This document shows positions 19,160 to 26,986 of a stretch of DNA of 64,000 nt, piece after piece. The position numbers were made by a program, and so were the translations under genes. Each line of letters opens with the position of its first letter. Within the stretch, counting starts at the first letter, position 1. Origin of the DNA: Acaudatibacter sp963835495 (GTDB lineage Bacteria; Pseudomonadota; Alphaproteobacteria; Caulobacterales; Caulobacteraceae). Under the pieces are notes generated by a model. That model saw only the letters and a list, made by a program, of their open reading frames with translations, had not been told where the DNA came from and ran no database searches. The stretch is taken from assembly GCA_963835495.1 (NCBI GenBank), contig CAWIFQ010000005.1:868001-932000 (forward strand). The letters run 5' to 3'.

Positions 19160-20098
19160 ATGCCTCTCGACAGCCTTCCAGAACATCTTCGCCGGCAACC
19201 CGCTCGACCGGGCCAGCTATCAGCGCTCCGACCCCGACTGGATCGCCGAGAAGCTGGCCGATCCCGGCAGCCTCGCGATGGTGCTGTGGAACGGCAAGCC
19301 GATGGTCGAGGACGCCGCAAGGACGCGCCCAAGGCCTGCGCAGATCGCCTATGTGCGCGCCGACCTGGCCGCGCGAGCTGGCCGACGACGGCGAGCGGCT
19401 GCTGTTCATGGGCCTGTGGAAGGAGACCGCGGTGTTCGCCCTCGACATGGAGGGGCCGGCCGACCCCGCCGACGGGCCGCTGGAGGGGCTTGGCCGGTTC
19501 GAGGACCTGCGCGTGATCGCGCTCGACCTGCCGCCGGCCGACGCGGCCATGCTGCGCCACCGCCAAGGCGATGTTCGAGTGGCGCCGCCGCCACCGCCAC
19601 TGCGCCAACTGCGGCCAGCCGAGCCAGCCGATGGATGGCGGCTGGAAGCGGTTCTGCCCGCTCCTGCAAGGTCGAGCACTTCCCGCGCACCGACCCGGTG
19701 GTGATCATGCTGCCGGTCCGCGGCGAGCGCTGCCTGCTCGGCCGCCAGGCGGCCTGGCCGAAGGGGATGTACTCGGCGCTGGCCGGCTTCCTGGAGCCGG
19801 GCGAGAGCATCGAGGAGGCCTGCGCGCGGGAGCTGATCGAGGAGGCCGGCCTGCGCACCGCCAGCGTCCGCTACCACTCCACCCAGCCCTGGCCCTATCC
19901 GTCGTCGCTGATGATCGGCCTGATCGCCGAGGTCGAGGACGGCGAGGCGACGCCGGACCAGACCGAGCTCGAAGAGGTGCGCTGGTTCACCCGCGAGGAG
20001 ACCCGCGAGCTGATGAGGGCGCCCTGACGGACGCGCGGGCGCCGGGATCGCTGGCCATCGCCCACCAGCTGATCAAGGCCTGGTCTGAGGAGGGGTAG
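19160..20098 (+). CDS. nudC: NAD(+)/NADH diphosphatase NudC, multiply frameshifted
   Basis: Nudix hydrolase that splits NAD(H), and removes NAD caps from RNA in E. coli. The zinc ribbon is HCANCGQPSQPMDGG...FCPSCK. The Nudix box is GFLEPGESIEEACARELIEEAGL, interrupted in no position (G-x5-E-x7-REUxEExGU). The motif STQPWPYPSSLM, close to SQPWPFPxS, is diagnostic for the NADH-specific subfamily. Frame breaks occur just after ATG 19160 (extra C before FQNIFAGNPLDRAS), near 19315, 19375, 19565 and 19665. A missing C near 20024 creates an early TGA; repaired, the protein ends APGSLAIAHQLIKAWSEEG at TAG 20098. Divergent from ffs-dnaX. Confidence 0.88.
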
Positions 20099-20440
20099 GC
20101 GCCGCTCGGCGAAGGGCCCGCCAGGGCCGCTGGAAGGCCCGTGGAGCCCCTCGGCGAGGGGCCCGGCTAGGGTACTACTGGTAACGTTCCGAATCCTGCA
20201 TACGGCCGTCTTGCCGGCCCTGGCGTCGATCGGCGCTTTTCTCGATGTTCTAGACTGCGGCGCGTCGGTTTCAGATCGGTGGGTTCGTCACCCCGGACGG
20301 CCGCAAGGCCGATCCGGGGCCGGACCCTCCGGCGTCTACACGAATTCCAGCTTGGCGGCGGCCCGTCCGGCCTCGGCTCTCCGCTACGCTTCGGCCGGGG
20401 TGACGAGACGTGGGGCGATGGCGCGTGATCTCGACGCGTT
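20099..20440. other. 342-base intergenic region with repeat family A, copy 3
   Basis: Between the convergent nudC and MAPEG genes. The first 180 bases hold GC-rich direct/inverted motifs (GCTCGGCGAAGGGCCCG; CCTCGGCGAGGGGCCCG) but no gene I can support. Bases 20286-20405 are the third family A repeat (CGTCACCCCGGACGG to GGCCGGGGTGACG), containing the shared core CCAGCTTGGC in the opposite orientation to the copy at 9728. No T-rich terminator is visible. Confidence 0.7.
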
Positions 20441-20875
20441 TTAGATCAACGCCAGCACATCGCGTCCGGCCAGCACCGCCAGCACCACCGTGCCAAGCGC
20501 GAACACCCCGAACCGCACCAGCACTGGATTCACGGTCGCCTGCAGCAGGCTGTGGACCACCCGCAGGGCGACGTAGGCCCAGGCGAGCGCCAGGTTCACC
20601 GCGTTCTGCTGGCCGGCCAGGTAGCTGTAGGCGACCAGGGCGTAGAAGACGGTGGGCTGCTCCATCAGGTTGTTGAGGTTGTAGCCGACCTGGCGGACCT
20701 TCAGCGGCAGGGCGTCGAGCGACGTCGGCTCGCGCGCCGCGGCCGGACTGATCTTCGCCTTCTGGATCGCCGGGATGCGCAGAGCGAACATCCAGACCGT
20801 CATCACCAGCGTCCAGACCACCAGCGCCAGCATCGGCGTCAGCAGCGACTGGGTGAGCGGCGAGGGCTGGTCCAT
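20441..20875 (-). CDS. MAPEG family membrane protein
   Basis: A 144-residue integral membrane protein of the MAPEG superfamily (eicosanoid/glutathione-type membrane proteins). Four hydrophobic helices are evident: LLTPMLALVVWTLVMTVWMFAL at the N-terminus, then a basic loop (AIQKAKISPAA), QVGYNLNNLMEQPTVFYALVAYSYLA with the family NNLMEQPxxFY motif, AWAYVALRVVHSLLQ and a final VRFGVFALGTVVLAVLAG. The ATG 20875 overlaps the pheA TGA as TGATG, so it is translationally coupled to pheA. Bacterial members of this type have no established substrate; function is inferred only at family level. Confidence 0.85.
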   Translation of the reverse strand: MDQPSPLTQSLLTPMLALVVWTLVMTVWMFALRIPAIQKAKISPAAAREPTSLDALPLKVRQVGYNLNNLMEQPTVFYALVAYSYLAGQQNAVNLALAWAYVALRVVHSLLQATVNPVLVRFGVFALGTVVLAVLAGRDVLALI

Positions 20876-21723
20876 CAGGCGCGCCAGCGGAACGGATCGG
20901 CCGGATAGACGCCCAGCACCTCGAAGTGGTCGCAGAAGAACTGCAGCTCCTCGAGCGCCCGCGACAGGTCCAGGTCCTCCGGCCGGCCGTCGACCTCGGC
21001 GTAGAAGAAGGTCGCGGTGAAGGCGCCGTTCTCCATGTAGCTCTCGAGCTTGGTCATGTTGACGCCGTTGGTGGCGAAGCCGCCGAGCGCCTTGTAGAGC
21101 GCCGCCGGCAGGTTGCGGACGCGGAAGATGAAGCTGGTCACGCACGGAATGCCGGGCGGCGGCGCGTGCGGGTTGGCCTCGGCGGTCATGACGAGGAAGC
21201 GGGTGGTGTTGTGCGCCTCGTCCTCGATGTCGCGGGCGAGGATCTCCAGGCCGTAGAGCTCGGCGGCCAGCGCCGGGGCGATCGCGGCGGCGTGCGGATC
21301 GGGGTGTTCGGACAGCAGCTTGGCCGAGCCGGCGGTGTCGGCGGCCGGTTCGATCCGGACGCCCAGCTTGCGCAGCAGCTTGCGGCATTGCGCCGCGGCG
21401 AACGGCATACTGATCACCGTGCGCACGTCCTCGAGCTTCACGCCCGGGTTGGCCATCAGCTGGAAGTGGATCGGCTTGAACCGCTCGCCGATGATCCTCA
21501 GGCCCGAGTGCGGCAGCAGGTGGTGCACGTCGCCCTGCCGGCCGATGATCGAGTTCTCGACCGGGATCATGCCCAGCTCGCAGGCGCCCGATTTCACCGC
21601 CTCGAACGCATCCTCGAACACCGCATAGGGCACGGGCTCGTAGTCGGGGAAATGCGTGCGGCAAGCCTCGTCGCTGTTGGCGCCGGGCTCGCCCTGGAAG
21701 GCGATCTTGGGCCGGGACGTCAT
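20875..21723 (-). CDS. pheA: Prephenate dehydratase (monofunctional)
   Basis: Converts prephenate to phenylpyruvate for phenylalanine biosynthesis in the cytoplasm. 282 residues, typical of the monofunctional enzyme. The PDT domain starts IAFQGEPGANSDEACR, with GMIPVENSIIGRQGDVHHLL and the catalytic Thr motif NTTRFLVM. The ACT domain carries GGFATNGVNMTKLESYMENG. The canonical phenylalanine-binding ESRP motif is ESYM here, a variant seen in other alphaproteobacterial PheA proteins. ATG 21723 overlaps the kdsB stop as ATGA. It sits in a kdsB-pheA-MAPEG operon on the minus strand. Confidence 0.93.
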   Translation of the reverse strand: MTSRPKIAFQGEPGANSDEACRTHFPDYEPVPYAVFEDAFEAVKSGACELGMIPVENSIIGRQGDVHHLLPHSGLRIIGERFKPIHFQLMANPGVKLEDVRTVISMPFAAAQCRKLLRKLGVRIEPAADTAGSAKLLSEHPDPHAAAIAPALAAELYGLEILARDIEDEAHNTTRFLVMTAEANPHAPPPGIPCVTSFIFRVRNLPAALYKALGGFATNGVNMTKLESYMENGAFTATFFYAEVDGRPEDLDLSRALEELQFFCDHFEVLGVYPADPFRWRA

Positions 21724-22460
21724 GGCGTCTGCTGCCTCGCGAAGGCGCGGGCGGCCTCCAGGTCGGCGGGGGTATCGACGGAAATCGGGGTCTCGTCCAC
21801 CACGGCGGCCCAGATCGACAGGCCAAGCTCCAGCGCGCGCAACTGCTCCAGCTTCTCGCGCTGCTCCAGCGGCGACGGCGGGGCGGTGCAGAACCGCTCC
21901 AGCGCTTCGCGGCGGTAGGCGTAGATGCCGACGTGCTTCCACACCGGGGCGTCGCCGTAGAGCGTCGAGCGGGTGAAGTAGAGCGCCCGCCCACGCGGCT
22001 CGCCGGGGCGCAGGGAGACCACGGCCTTGACCACCGCCGGATCGGCGCGGTCGGCCGGCGAGGCTTCCGGAGCGATGGCGGTCGCTATGTCGCACCCGGC
22101 CTCCGCCGCCAGCACGCCCAGGCAGGCCGTGATCACCGCCGGCGAGACGAACGGCATGTCGCCCTGCAGGTTGACGACGACGTCGCATTTGCCGTCGGGA
22201 TCCAGTTCGCCCAGCGCCGCCAGCACGCGGTCCGAGCCGGAGGGCAGCGCCGGGTCGGTCAGCACGGCCATGCCGCCCGCGCCGCGCACCAGGTCGACGA
22301 TCTCGGCATCGGCCGCGGCCACGGCCACATCGCCCACCGCGGCAAGTCTTGCCTGGGCAAGGACGCGCAGAATCATCGGCGTGCCGCCGATGTCGGCCAG
22401 CGGCTTACCCGGCAGACGGGTGGCGGCCATGCGGGCCGGAATGATTACGATGGGGGTCAT
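21720..22460 (-). CDS. kdsB: 3-deoxy-manno-octulosonate cytidylyltransferase
   Basis: Activates Kdo as CMP-Kdo for lipopolysaccharide inner core synthesis. 246 residues, full length. Signature elements are PIVIIPARMAATRLPGKPLADIGG at the N-terminus, the CTP/Mg site LPSGSDRVLAAL and VVVNLQGDMPFVSP, and the conserved WKHVGIYAYRREALERF, which is characteristic of KdsB, followed by LEQREKLEQLRALE. It is the first gene of the operon with pheA. The start faces the cytochrome c gene across a 133-base divergent promoter region. Confidence 0.95.
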   Translation of the reverse strand: MTPIVIIPARMAATRLPGKPLADIGGTPMILRVLAQARLAAVGDVAVAAADAEIVDLVRGAGGMAVLTDPALPSGSDRVLAALGELDPDGKCDVVVNLQGDMPFVSPAVITACLGVLAAEAGCDIATAIAPEASPADRADPAVVKAVVSLRPGEPRGRALYFTRSTLYGDAPVWKHVGIYAYRREALERFCTAPPSPLEQREKLEQLRALELGLSIWAAVVDETPISVDTPADLEAARAFARQQTP

Positions 22461-22593
22461 GTGGAGACCATCCTGGCGGCGATCCGGCGTCCCTGTTCCA
22501 GCGGGCCCGGCGCGGTCGATTGGCCGGTTGCCAGGGCGGCGGTAGCGTGCAAGAGACGCCCACGCAACACGGGGCGGGACCGCAGACTTCTCC

Positions 22594-23259
22594 ATGGCCG
22601 ATTTGACGTTCAACAAGATCGCCGGCGCCACGCTTGCGACGGGGCTTTTAATTTTCGGCCTGCAACAGCTCACCCGCATCCTGTTCGAAGAGCCGCCGCT
22701 TGCGAAGCCCGGCTACGCCATCGCGGTGGCGGCGGAAGCCGGCGGCGGCGGCGAGGCGGCCGACGTGATCCCCGACTGGGGTACGGTGCTGCCGAAGGCC
22801 GACATCGCGCACGGCCAGACCGTCACCTCCAAGTGCGCCTCGTGCCACCAGTTCGACCCGGCCGACACGCCAAACATCGGCCCGGGCCTCTTCGGTGTCG
22901 TTGGCCGCCCGCCTGGGTCGCAGGCCAAGTACACCTCGTACGACTCGGCGATGCAGGACTTCGCCAAGACCCACACCGCCTGGACCTACGACCTGCTCTA
23001 CCAGTTCCTGAAGAACCCGCAGGGCTTCATGCCGGGCACCAAGATGACCTTCGTCGGCCTGAAGGACCCAAAGGACCGCGTCGACGTGATCGCCTACCTG
23101 CGCTCCAACGGCTCGCCGAACTTCCCGATTCCGGCCCCCGCGCCGGCTAAGGCGGCGGCGCCTGCAGCGGGCGCCGCGACCAATTCGACCGCGCCGGCGA
23201 GCAATTCGGCCGCCCCGGCGACGAATGCGGCGGCGCCAGCGACCAACGCGGCGAAGTAG
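22594..23259 (+). CDS. Membrane-anchored c-type cytochrome (CycM-like)
   Basis: A 221-residue class I cytochrome c held in the cytoplasmic membrane by an uncleaved N-terminal anchor (GATLATGLLIFGLQQLTRIL) with the haem in the periplasm. Haem attachment is CASCH, with the axial Met in FMPGTKMTFVGL. The GPGLFGVVGRPPGS segment is typical of mitochondrial-like and CycM cytochromes that pass electrons to an aa3 oxidase. The last 50 residues are a low-complexity Ala/Pro/Asn/Thr tail with repeated APATNAA units, unusual for the family. The gene is monocistronic and divergent from kdsB. Confidence 0.92.
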   Translation: MADLTFNKIAGATLATGLLIFGLQQLTRILFEEPPLAKPGYAIAVAAEAGGGGEAADVIPDWGTVLPKADIAHGQTVTSKCASCHQFDPADTPNIGPGLFGVVGRPPGSQAKYTSYDSAMQDFAKTHTAWTYDLLYQFLKNPQGFMPGTKMTFVGLKDPKDRVDVIAYLRSNGSPNFPIPAPAPAKAAAPAAGAATNSTAPASNSAAPATNAAAPATNAAK

Positions 23260-23279
23260 CGAGCAACTCCCCTCGGTTC

Positions 23280-23398
23280 GGTCATGGCCGGCCTTCGTGC
23301 CGGCCATCCATGCACGCGAACGAAGCTATGGCCGCGCCTCGCGCGGCCACCCACAGGTCTGCGTTCATGGATAGCCGGGACTTACGCCCGGCTATGAC
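23280..23398. repeat. Intergenic repeat, family D, copy 1
   Basis: GTCATGGCCGGCCTTCGTGCCGGCCATCCATG opens the element (hairpin GGCCGG...CCGGCC) and GGATAGCCGGGACTTACGCCCGGCTATGAC closes it, with a third hairpin GGCCGCGCCTCGCGCGGCC in the middle. Related copies lie at 61417 and 63855. Placed between the cytochrome c gene and a small ORF. Confidence 0.7.
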
Positions 23399-23442
23399 CG
23401 TGGAGGGGTGGGCAAGAACCCACAGCCTGGCCCGAAACTTGC

Positions 23443-24267
23443 TTAACGGCGGGCTAACCTTGTTCCGCCGGAGTTTGCATGGCCCTGTTCGCCCGCGCCC
23501 TCGACCTGATCATCGTCGCGGTGATGTTCTCCGCGCTCACTTGAGGGCGCCGCCTCGCTGACCTCGCCCGGGTTTCGGGCCCGCGAATTGAGCCACATCA
23601 CCCCGGACAGGTCGGAGAACGAGGCCCATAGCCGGCCGAGGTTGGTGTATTTCGACCGCCCGGTCTGGCGCTGCCGGTGACCGACCGGTTCGAACGCGAG
23701 CTCGTAGCCCTCGCGGATCATCAGCGCGGGCAGGAAGCGGTGCTGGTGGTCGAAGTACGGCAGCCGCAGGTAGGCATCGCGCCGCATCGCCTTCAGCCCG
23801 CAGCCAGTGTCGGCCGCCGAATCGTTCAGCAGCCGCTGGCGCACGCCGTTGGCGAAGCGCGAGGCCAGCTTCTTGGCCATGGAATCCTGCCGCTTGACCC
23901 GCACCCCGCCGACCAGCGCCAGCTGCGCCGGGCCGGCCGCCAGCCGGTCGACCAGGCGCGGCGCGTCGGCCGGATCGTTCTGGCCGTCGCCGTCGAGCGT
24001 CACCACGATCGGCGCGCGGGCGGCCATCATGCCGCTGCGCACCGCGCGGCTCTGGCCGGCGTTCTTCGCGTGCGCCAGCAGCCGCAGTTGCGGGATCTCG
24101 CCCTGCAGCGCGGCCAGCGCCGCGGCGGTGCCGTCGCGGCTGGCGTCGTCGACGAAGATCAGCTCGAACGCGCGTCCGGCGAAGGCGGCGGCGATCTCCC
24201 GCGCCAGCGCCGGGGCGGCGCCTTCCTCGTCAAACACCGGCACGACAACTGAGACATCGGGTTCCAT
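23443..24267 (-). CDS. Family 2 glycosyltransferase (polyprenyl-phosphate sugar transferase type)
   Basis: DPM1/ArnC-like GT2 enzyme. VSVVVPVFDEEGAAPALAREI is the nucleotide-binding start, ELIFVDDASRDGT carries the first acidic pair, LDGDGQNDPADAPRL the DxD-type metal motif, and GCGLKAMRRDAYLRLPYFDHQHRFLPAL the acceptor region. It probably transfers a sugar from a nucleotide donor to undecaprenyl phosphate. The GT39 enzyme starting 57 bases away in the opposite direction is the type that uses such donors on the periplasmic face. The C-terminal 45 residues after MWLNSRARNPGE are charged and family-atypical; the true end may be earlier. Confidence 0.87.
   Translation of the reverse strand: MEPDVSVVVPVFDEEGAAPALAREIAAAFAGRAFELIFVDDASRDGTAAALAALQGEIPQLRLLAHAKNAGQSRAVRSGMMAARAPIVVTLDGDGQNDPADAPRLVDRLAAGPAQLALVGGVRVKRQDSMAKKLASRFANGVRQRLLNDSAADTGCGLKAMRRDAYLRLPYFDHQHRFLPALMIREGYELAFEPVGHRQRQTGRSKYTNLGRLWASFSDLSGVMWLNSRARNPGEVSEAAPSSERGEHHRDDDQVEGAGEQGHANSGGTRLARR
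23479..23544 (+). CDS. Possible 21-residue hydrophobic small protein
   Basis: ATG 23479, preceded by GGAG six bases upstream, encodes 21 residues beginning MALFARALDLIIVAVMFSAL, a single amphipathic-to-hydrophobic helix that could insert in the membrane. A run of CTTGCTTAACGG...CTAACC 30-40 bases upstream could be promoter. It overlaps, on the opposite strand, the unusual low-complexity 3' end of the glycosyltransferase gene, so one of the two readings may be spurious. No homology is claimed. Confidence 0.25.
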   Translation: MALFARALDLIIVAVMFSALT

Positions 24268-24324
24268 CCGCGGGTCTTTAGCGGAAAAGCAGCGCTCTGA
24301 AAGGTTCGTGCTATCAACCGCGTG

Positions 24325-26004
24325 ATGACCTTGAAGGACCTTGTGGGCCAGCTGACCAGCCGCCGCCGCGCGCCCCTCGTGGCCGCGCTGGTCGCCCTGC
24401 TGGCCAGCCTGCCGGGCATCTTCACCCTGCCGCCGACCGATCGCGACGAATCACGCTTCGCCGAAGCCAGCGCTCAGATGCTGGAGAGCGGCGACTTCAC
24501 CAACATCATGTTCCAGGACGAGCCGCGCTACAAAAAGCCGGTCGGCATCTACTGGCTGCAGGCGGCCAGCGTGGAGGCGCTGTCCGGCGTCGAGCGGCGG
24601 GACATCTGGGCTTACCGGCTGCCGTCCGTGCTCGGCGCCATGCTCGCGGCCTGGGCCTGCGCCTGGGGCGCGCTGGCGTTCCTGGAGCCGCGCGAGGCGA
24701 CCATGGCCGGCGTGCTGATGGCCTCGACCATGGTGCTGTCCACCGAGTCCAACCTCGCCACCACCGACGCGGCGCTGTGCGGCGCCATCACTCTGGCCAT
24801 GGCCGCGCTCGGCAAGCTCTACGTCGCCGCCCGCGACGGACCGCCGGCGGGACCATGGGTGCGCATCCTGTTCTGGGTAGGCCTGGCCGCGTCGCTGCTG
24901 CTGAAGGGTCCGATCGGGCCGATGGTGGTGGCGCTGACCGCGCTGGCGCTGGCGGCGTGGGACCGCAACGGCCGCTGGCTGCTGCACATCGGCTGGGATT
25001 GGGGCGCGATCATCCTCGCCGGCATGGTGCTGCCGTGGGCGCTGGCGATCACGGTGGCCACCGACGGCGCCTTCTGGGGCATCGCGGTCGGCGGCGACCT
25101 GGCGCCGAAGCTGTTCGGCGGCCAGGAAGGACACGGCGCGCCGCCAGGCTATTTCCTGCTGCTGAGCCCGGTGCTGCTGTTCCCCGCCGTGCTGCTGGCC
25201 CCGGCCGGACTGATCGAGGGCTGGCGCAGGCGCGCCGAGCCGGGCGTCCGCTTCGCGCTCTGCTGGCTGGTCCCCAGCTGGATCGTGTTCGAGCTCGTGC
25301 CGACCAAGCTGCCGCACTACGTGCTGCCGACGTTCGCGGCCTTGGCGTGGCTGATGGCGGCGGCGCTGCGGCGACCGCTGGACAAGCTTGAGCGGTGGCT
25401 GGGCGCTGGATTGACGCTGGCGGTGGCCGCGGGCCTGGTCGCCGCCGGCTGCGTCGCCGCGGCGATGTTCGGCGACGGCTGGAGCTGGGTCTGGGCGACG
25501 ATCGCCGCCATCGCTGTGGCCGCCGCCGCCGTGGCCGGGGCCTCGTGGATCCTGCGCGGACGGGCCGGACTGGCGGCGGGCCTGGCCTGCGGGCTGGGGA
25601 TCGTCGGCCACGCCCTGATCGTCGGCGCGCTGGCGCCCAGCCTCAACGGCCTGTGGCTGTCCGAGCGGGTCGCCGACGGCCTGGCCCGCGCCAGCATCAG
25701 CCCCCGGCAGGGGCTCGCCAACGGACCGGTCGCGGTGGCCGGCTACGCCGAGCCCAGCCTGGTGTTCGCGCTCGGCGCGGCGACCGAACTCGGCACGCCG
25801 CAGAACGCCGCCGACGCCATCGACGAAGGCCGCCCGGCGGTGGTGGAGCAGCGCCAGGAGGCGGCGTTCCGGCGGGCGCTGGCGGCGGACGGCGTCGGCG
25901 CATTGCTGGCCGGCACGGTGAGCGGGCTCAACTACTCCTCGGGCCACACACAGGTTCTGAGACTATATCAACCGGTTCCGGACCATGCTGGCCCGGCCAG
26001 CTAA
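24325..26004 (+). CDS. Family 39 glycosyltransferase (ArnT-like), polytopic
   Basis: A 559-residue inner-membrane transferase of the ArnT/PMT fold. It has about ten hydrophobic segments, the first periplasmic loop with the catalytic acidic motif TDRDESRFAEASAQMLESGD, and the lipid-donor segment RYKKPVGIYWLQAASVEAL. A later loop has LVPTKLPHYVLPTFAALAW, also conserved. Such enzymes take a sugar from undecaprenyl-phosphate sugar and place it on lipid A or another periplasmic acceptor. GTG 24322 and ATG 24325 are adjacent; I use the ATG. Divergent from the GT2 gene, suggesting a donor-synthesis/transfer pair. The acceptor is unknown. Confidence 0.88.
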   Translation: MTLKDLVGQLTSRRRAPLVAALVALLASLPGIFTLPPTDRDESRFAEASAQMLESGDFTNIMFQDEPRYKKPVGIYWLQAASVEALSGVERRDIWAYRLPSVLGAMLAAWACAWGALAFLEPREATMAGVLMASTMVLSTESNLATTDAALCGAITLAMAALGKLYVAARDGPPAGPWVRILFWVGLAASLLLKGPIGPMVVALTALALAAWDRNGRWLLHIGWDWGAIILAGMVLPWALAITVATDGAFWGIAVGGDLAPKLFGGQEGHGAPPGYFLLLSPVLLFPAVLLAPAGLIEGWRRRAEPGVRFALCWLVPSWIVFELVPTKLPHYVLPTFAALAWLMAAALRRPLDKLERWLGAGLTLAVAAGLVAAGCVAAAMFGDGWSWVWATIAAIAVAAAAVAGASWILRGRAGLAAGLACGLGIVGHALIVGALAPSLNGLWLSERVADGLARASISPRQGLANGPVAVAGYAEPSLVFALGAATELGTPQNAADAIDEGRPAVVEQRQEAAFRRALAADGVGALLAGTVSGLNYSSGHTQVLRLYQPVPDHAGPAS

Positions 26005-26017
26005 GCGGAGAGGCGTC

Positions 26018-26944
26018 ATGAGCCGCTTCATCGAGATCGTCGAGGTCGGCGCCCGGGACGGGCTGCAGAACGAGAAGGCCGCACTCGAGGCGGCCGACAA
26101 GATCGACTTCATCCGCCGGCTGGAGAGCTGCGGCGCGCGGCGGATCGAGGCGGTCTCGTTCGTCAACGAGCGGCGGGTGCCGCAGATGGCGGGGGCCGAG
26201 GCGATCATGGCCGCCCTCCCCCACACCGAGGGCCGCTCGCGGATCGGCCTGGTGCTCAACGAACGCGGCTGGGACCGCGCGCTGGCGGCCAAGGTCGACG
26301 AGGCCAATGTGGTGGTCTGCGTCACCGACGGCTTCGGCATTCGCAACCAGGGCGCGCCGGTGAGGGCGCAGATGGCGGCGCTGGCGACCATTGTCGCGCG
26401 CCAGAAGGTCGAGGGCGGGCCGCCGATCAGCGTCACCTTCTCGGTCGCGTTCGGCTGCCCGTTCGACGGCGAGGTGAGCGAGGACCAGATCGTCGCCCTG
26501 GCCCGCGAGGCCGGCGCGCTGGGCGTGCCGGAGATCGCGCTGGCGGACACTATCGGCGTCGCCGATCCCTGGACCGTGCGCCGGCGGATAGAGGCGGTGC
26601 GCAAGGCCGCGCCCGTCGCTCGGCTGCGGATGCACTTCCACGACACCCGCAACACCGGCCTCGCCAACGCCTACGCCTCTGTGGAGGCGGGGGTCTCGGT
26701 GCTCGACGCCAGCTGCGGCGGCCTCGGCGGCTGCCCGTTCGCGCCGAACGCCACCGGCAACATCGCCACCGAGGACCTGGTCTACATGCTGGAGCGCGGC
26801 GGCTTCGACACCGGCTACGACATTGGGGCGCTGATCGAGACCGGGCGCTGGATCGGCGAGAAGATCGGCAAGCCGCCAATCTCGGCGCTCAGCCGCGCCG
26901 GCGGCTTTCCGCTGAGCCCCGCCCTCGACGCCGGGGCCGCGTGA
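26018..26944 (+). CDS. mvaB: Hydroxymethylglutaryl-CoA lyase
   Basis: TIM-barrel HMG-CoA lyase that cleaves HMG-CoA to acetyl-CoA and acetoacetate, the last step of leucine degradation. The family start IEIVEVGARDGLQNE holds the catalytic Arg and Asp. MHFHDTRNTGLANAYA carries the metal-binding His pair and GGLGGCPFAPNATGNIATEDL the catalytic Cys signature. ATG 26018 follows GGAGAGG, 13 bases after the GT39 stop; an in-frame ATG at 25985 inside the previous gene is less likely. 308 residues, normal length. No other leucine-catabolism gene is in the window. Confidence 0.93.
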   Translation: MSRFIEIVEVGARDGLQNEKAALEAADKIDFIRRLESCGARRIEAVSFVNERRVPQMAGAEAIMAALPHTEGRSRIGLVLNERGWDRALAAKVDEANVVVCVTDGFGIRNQGAPVRAQMAALATIVARQKVEGGPPISVTFSVAFGCPFDGEVSEDQIVALAREAGALGVPEIALADTIGVADPWTVRRRIEAVRKAAPVARLRMHFHDTRNTGLANAYASVEAGVSVLDASCGGLGGCPFAPNATGNIATEDLVYMLERGGFDTGYDIGALIETGRWIGEKIGKPPISALSRAGGFPLSPALDAGAA

Positions 26945-26986
26945 CGATGGCGAGACGCGCCGGACAATGAACAGAAGCGGGGGGCG

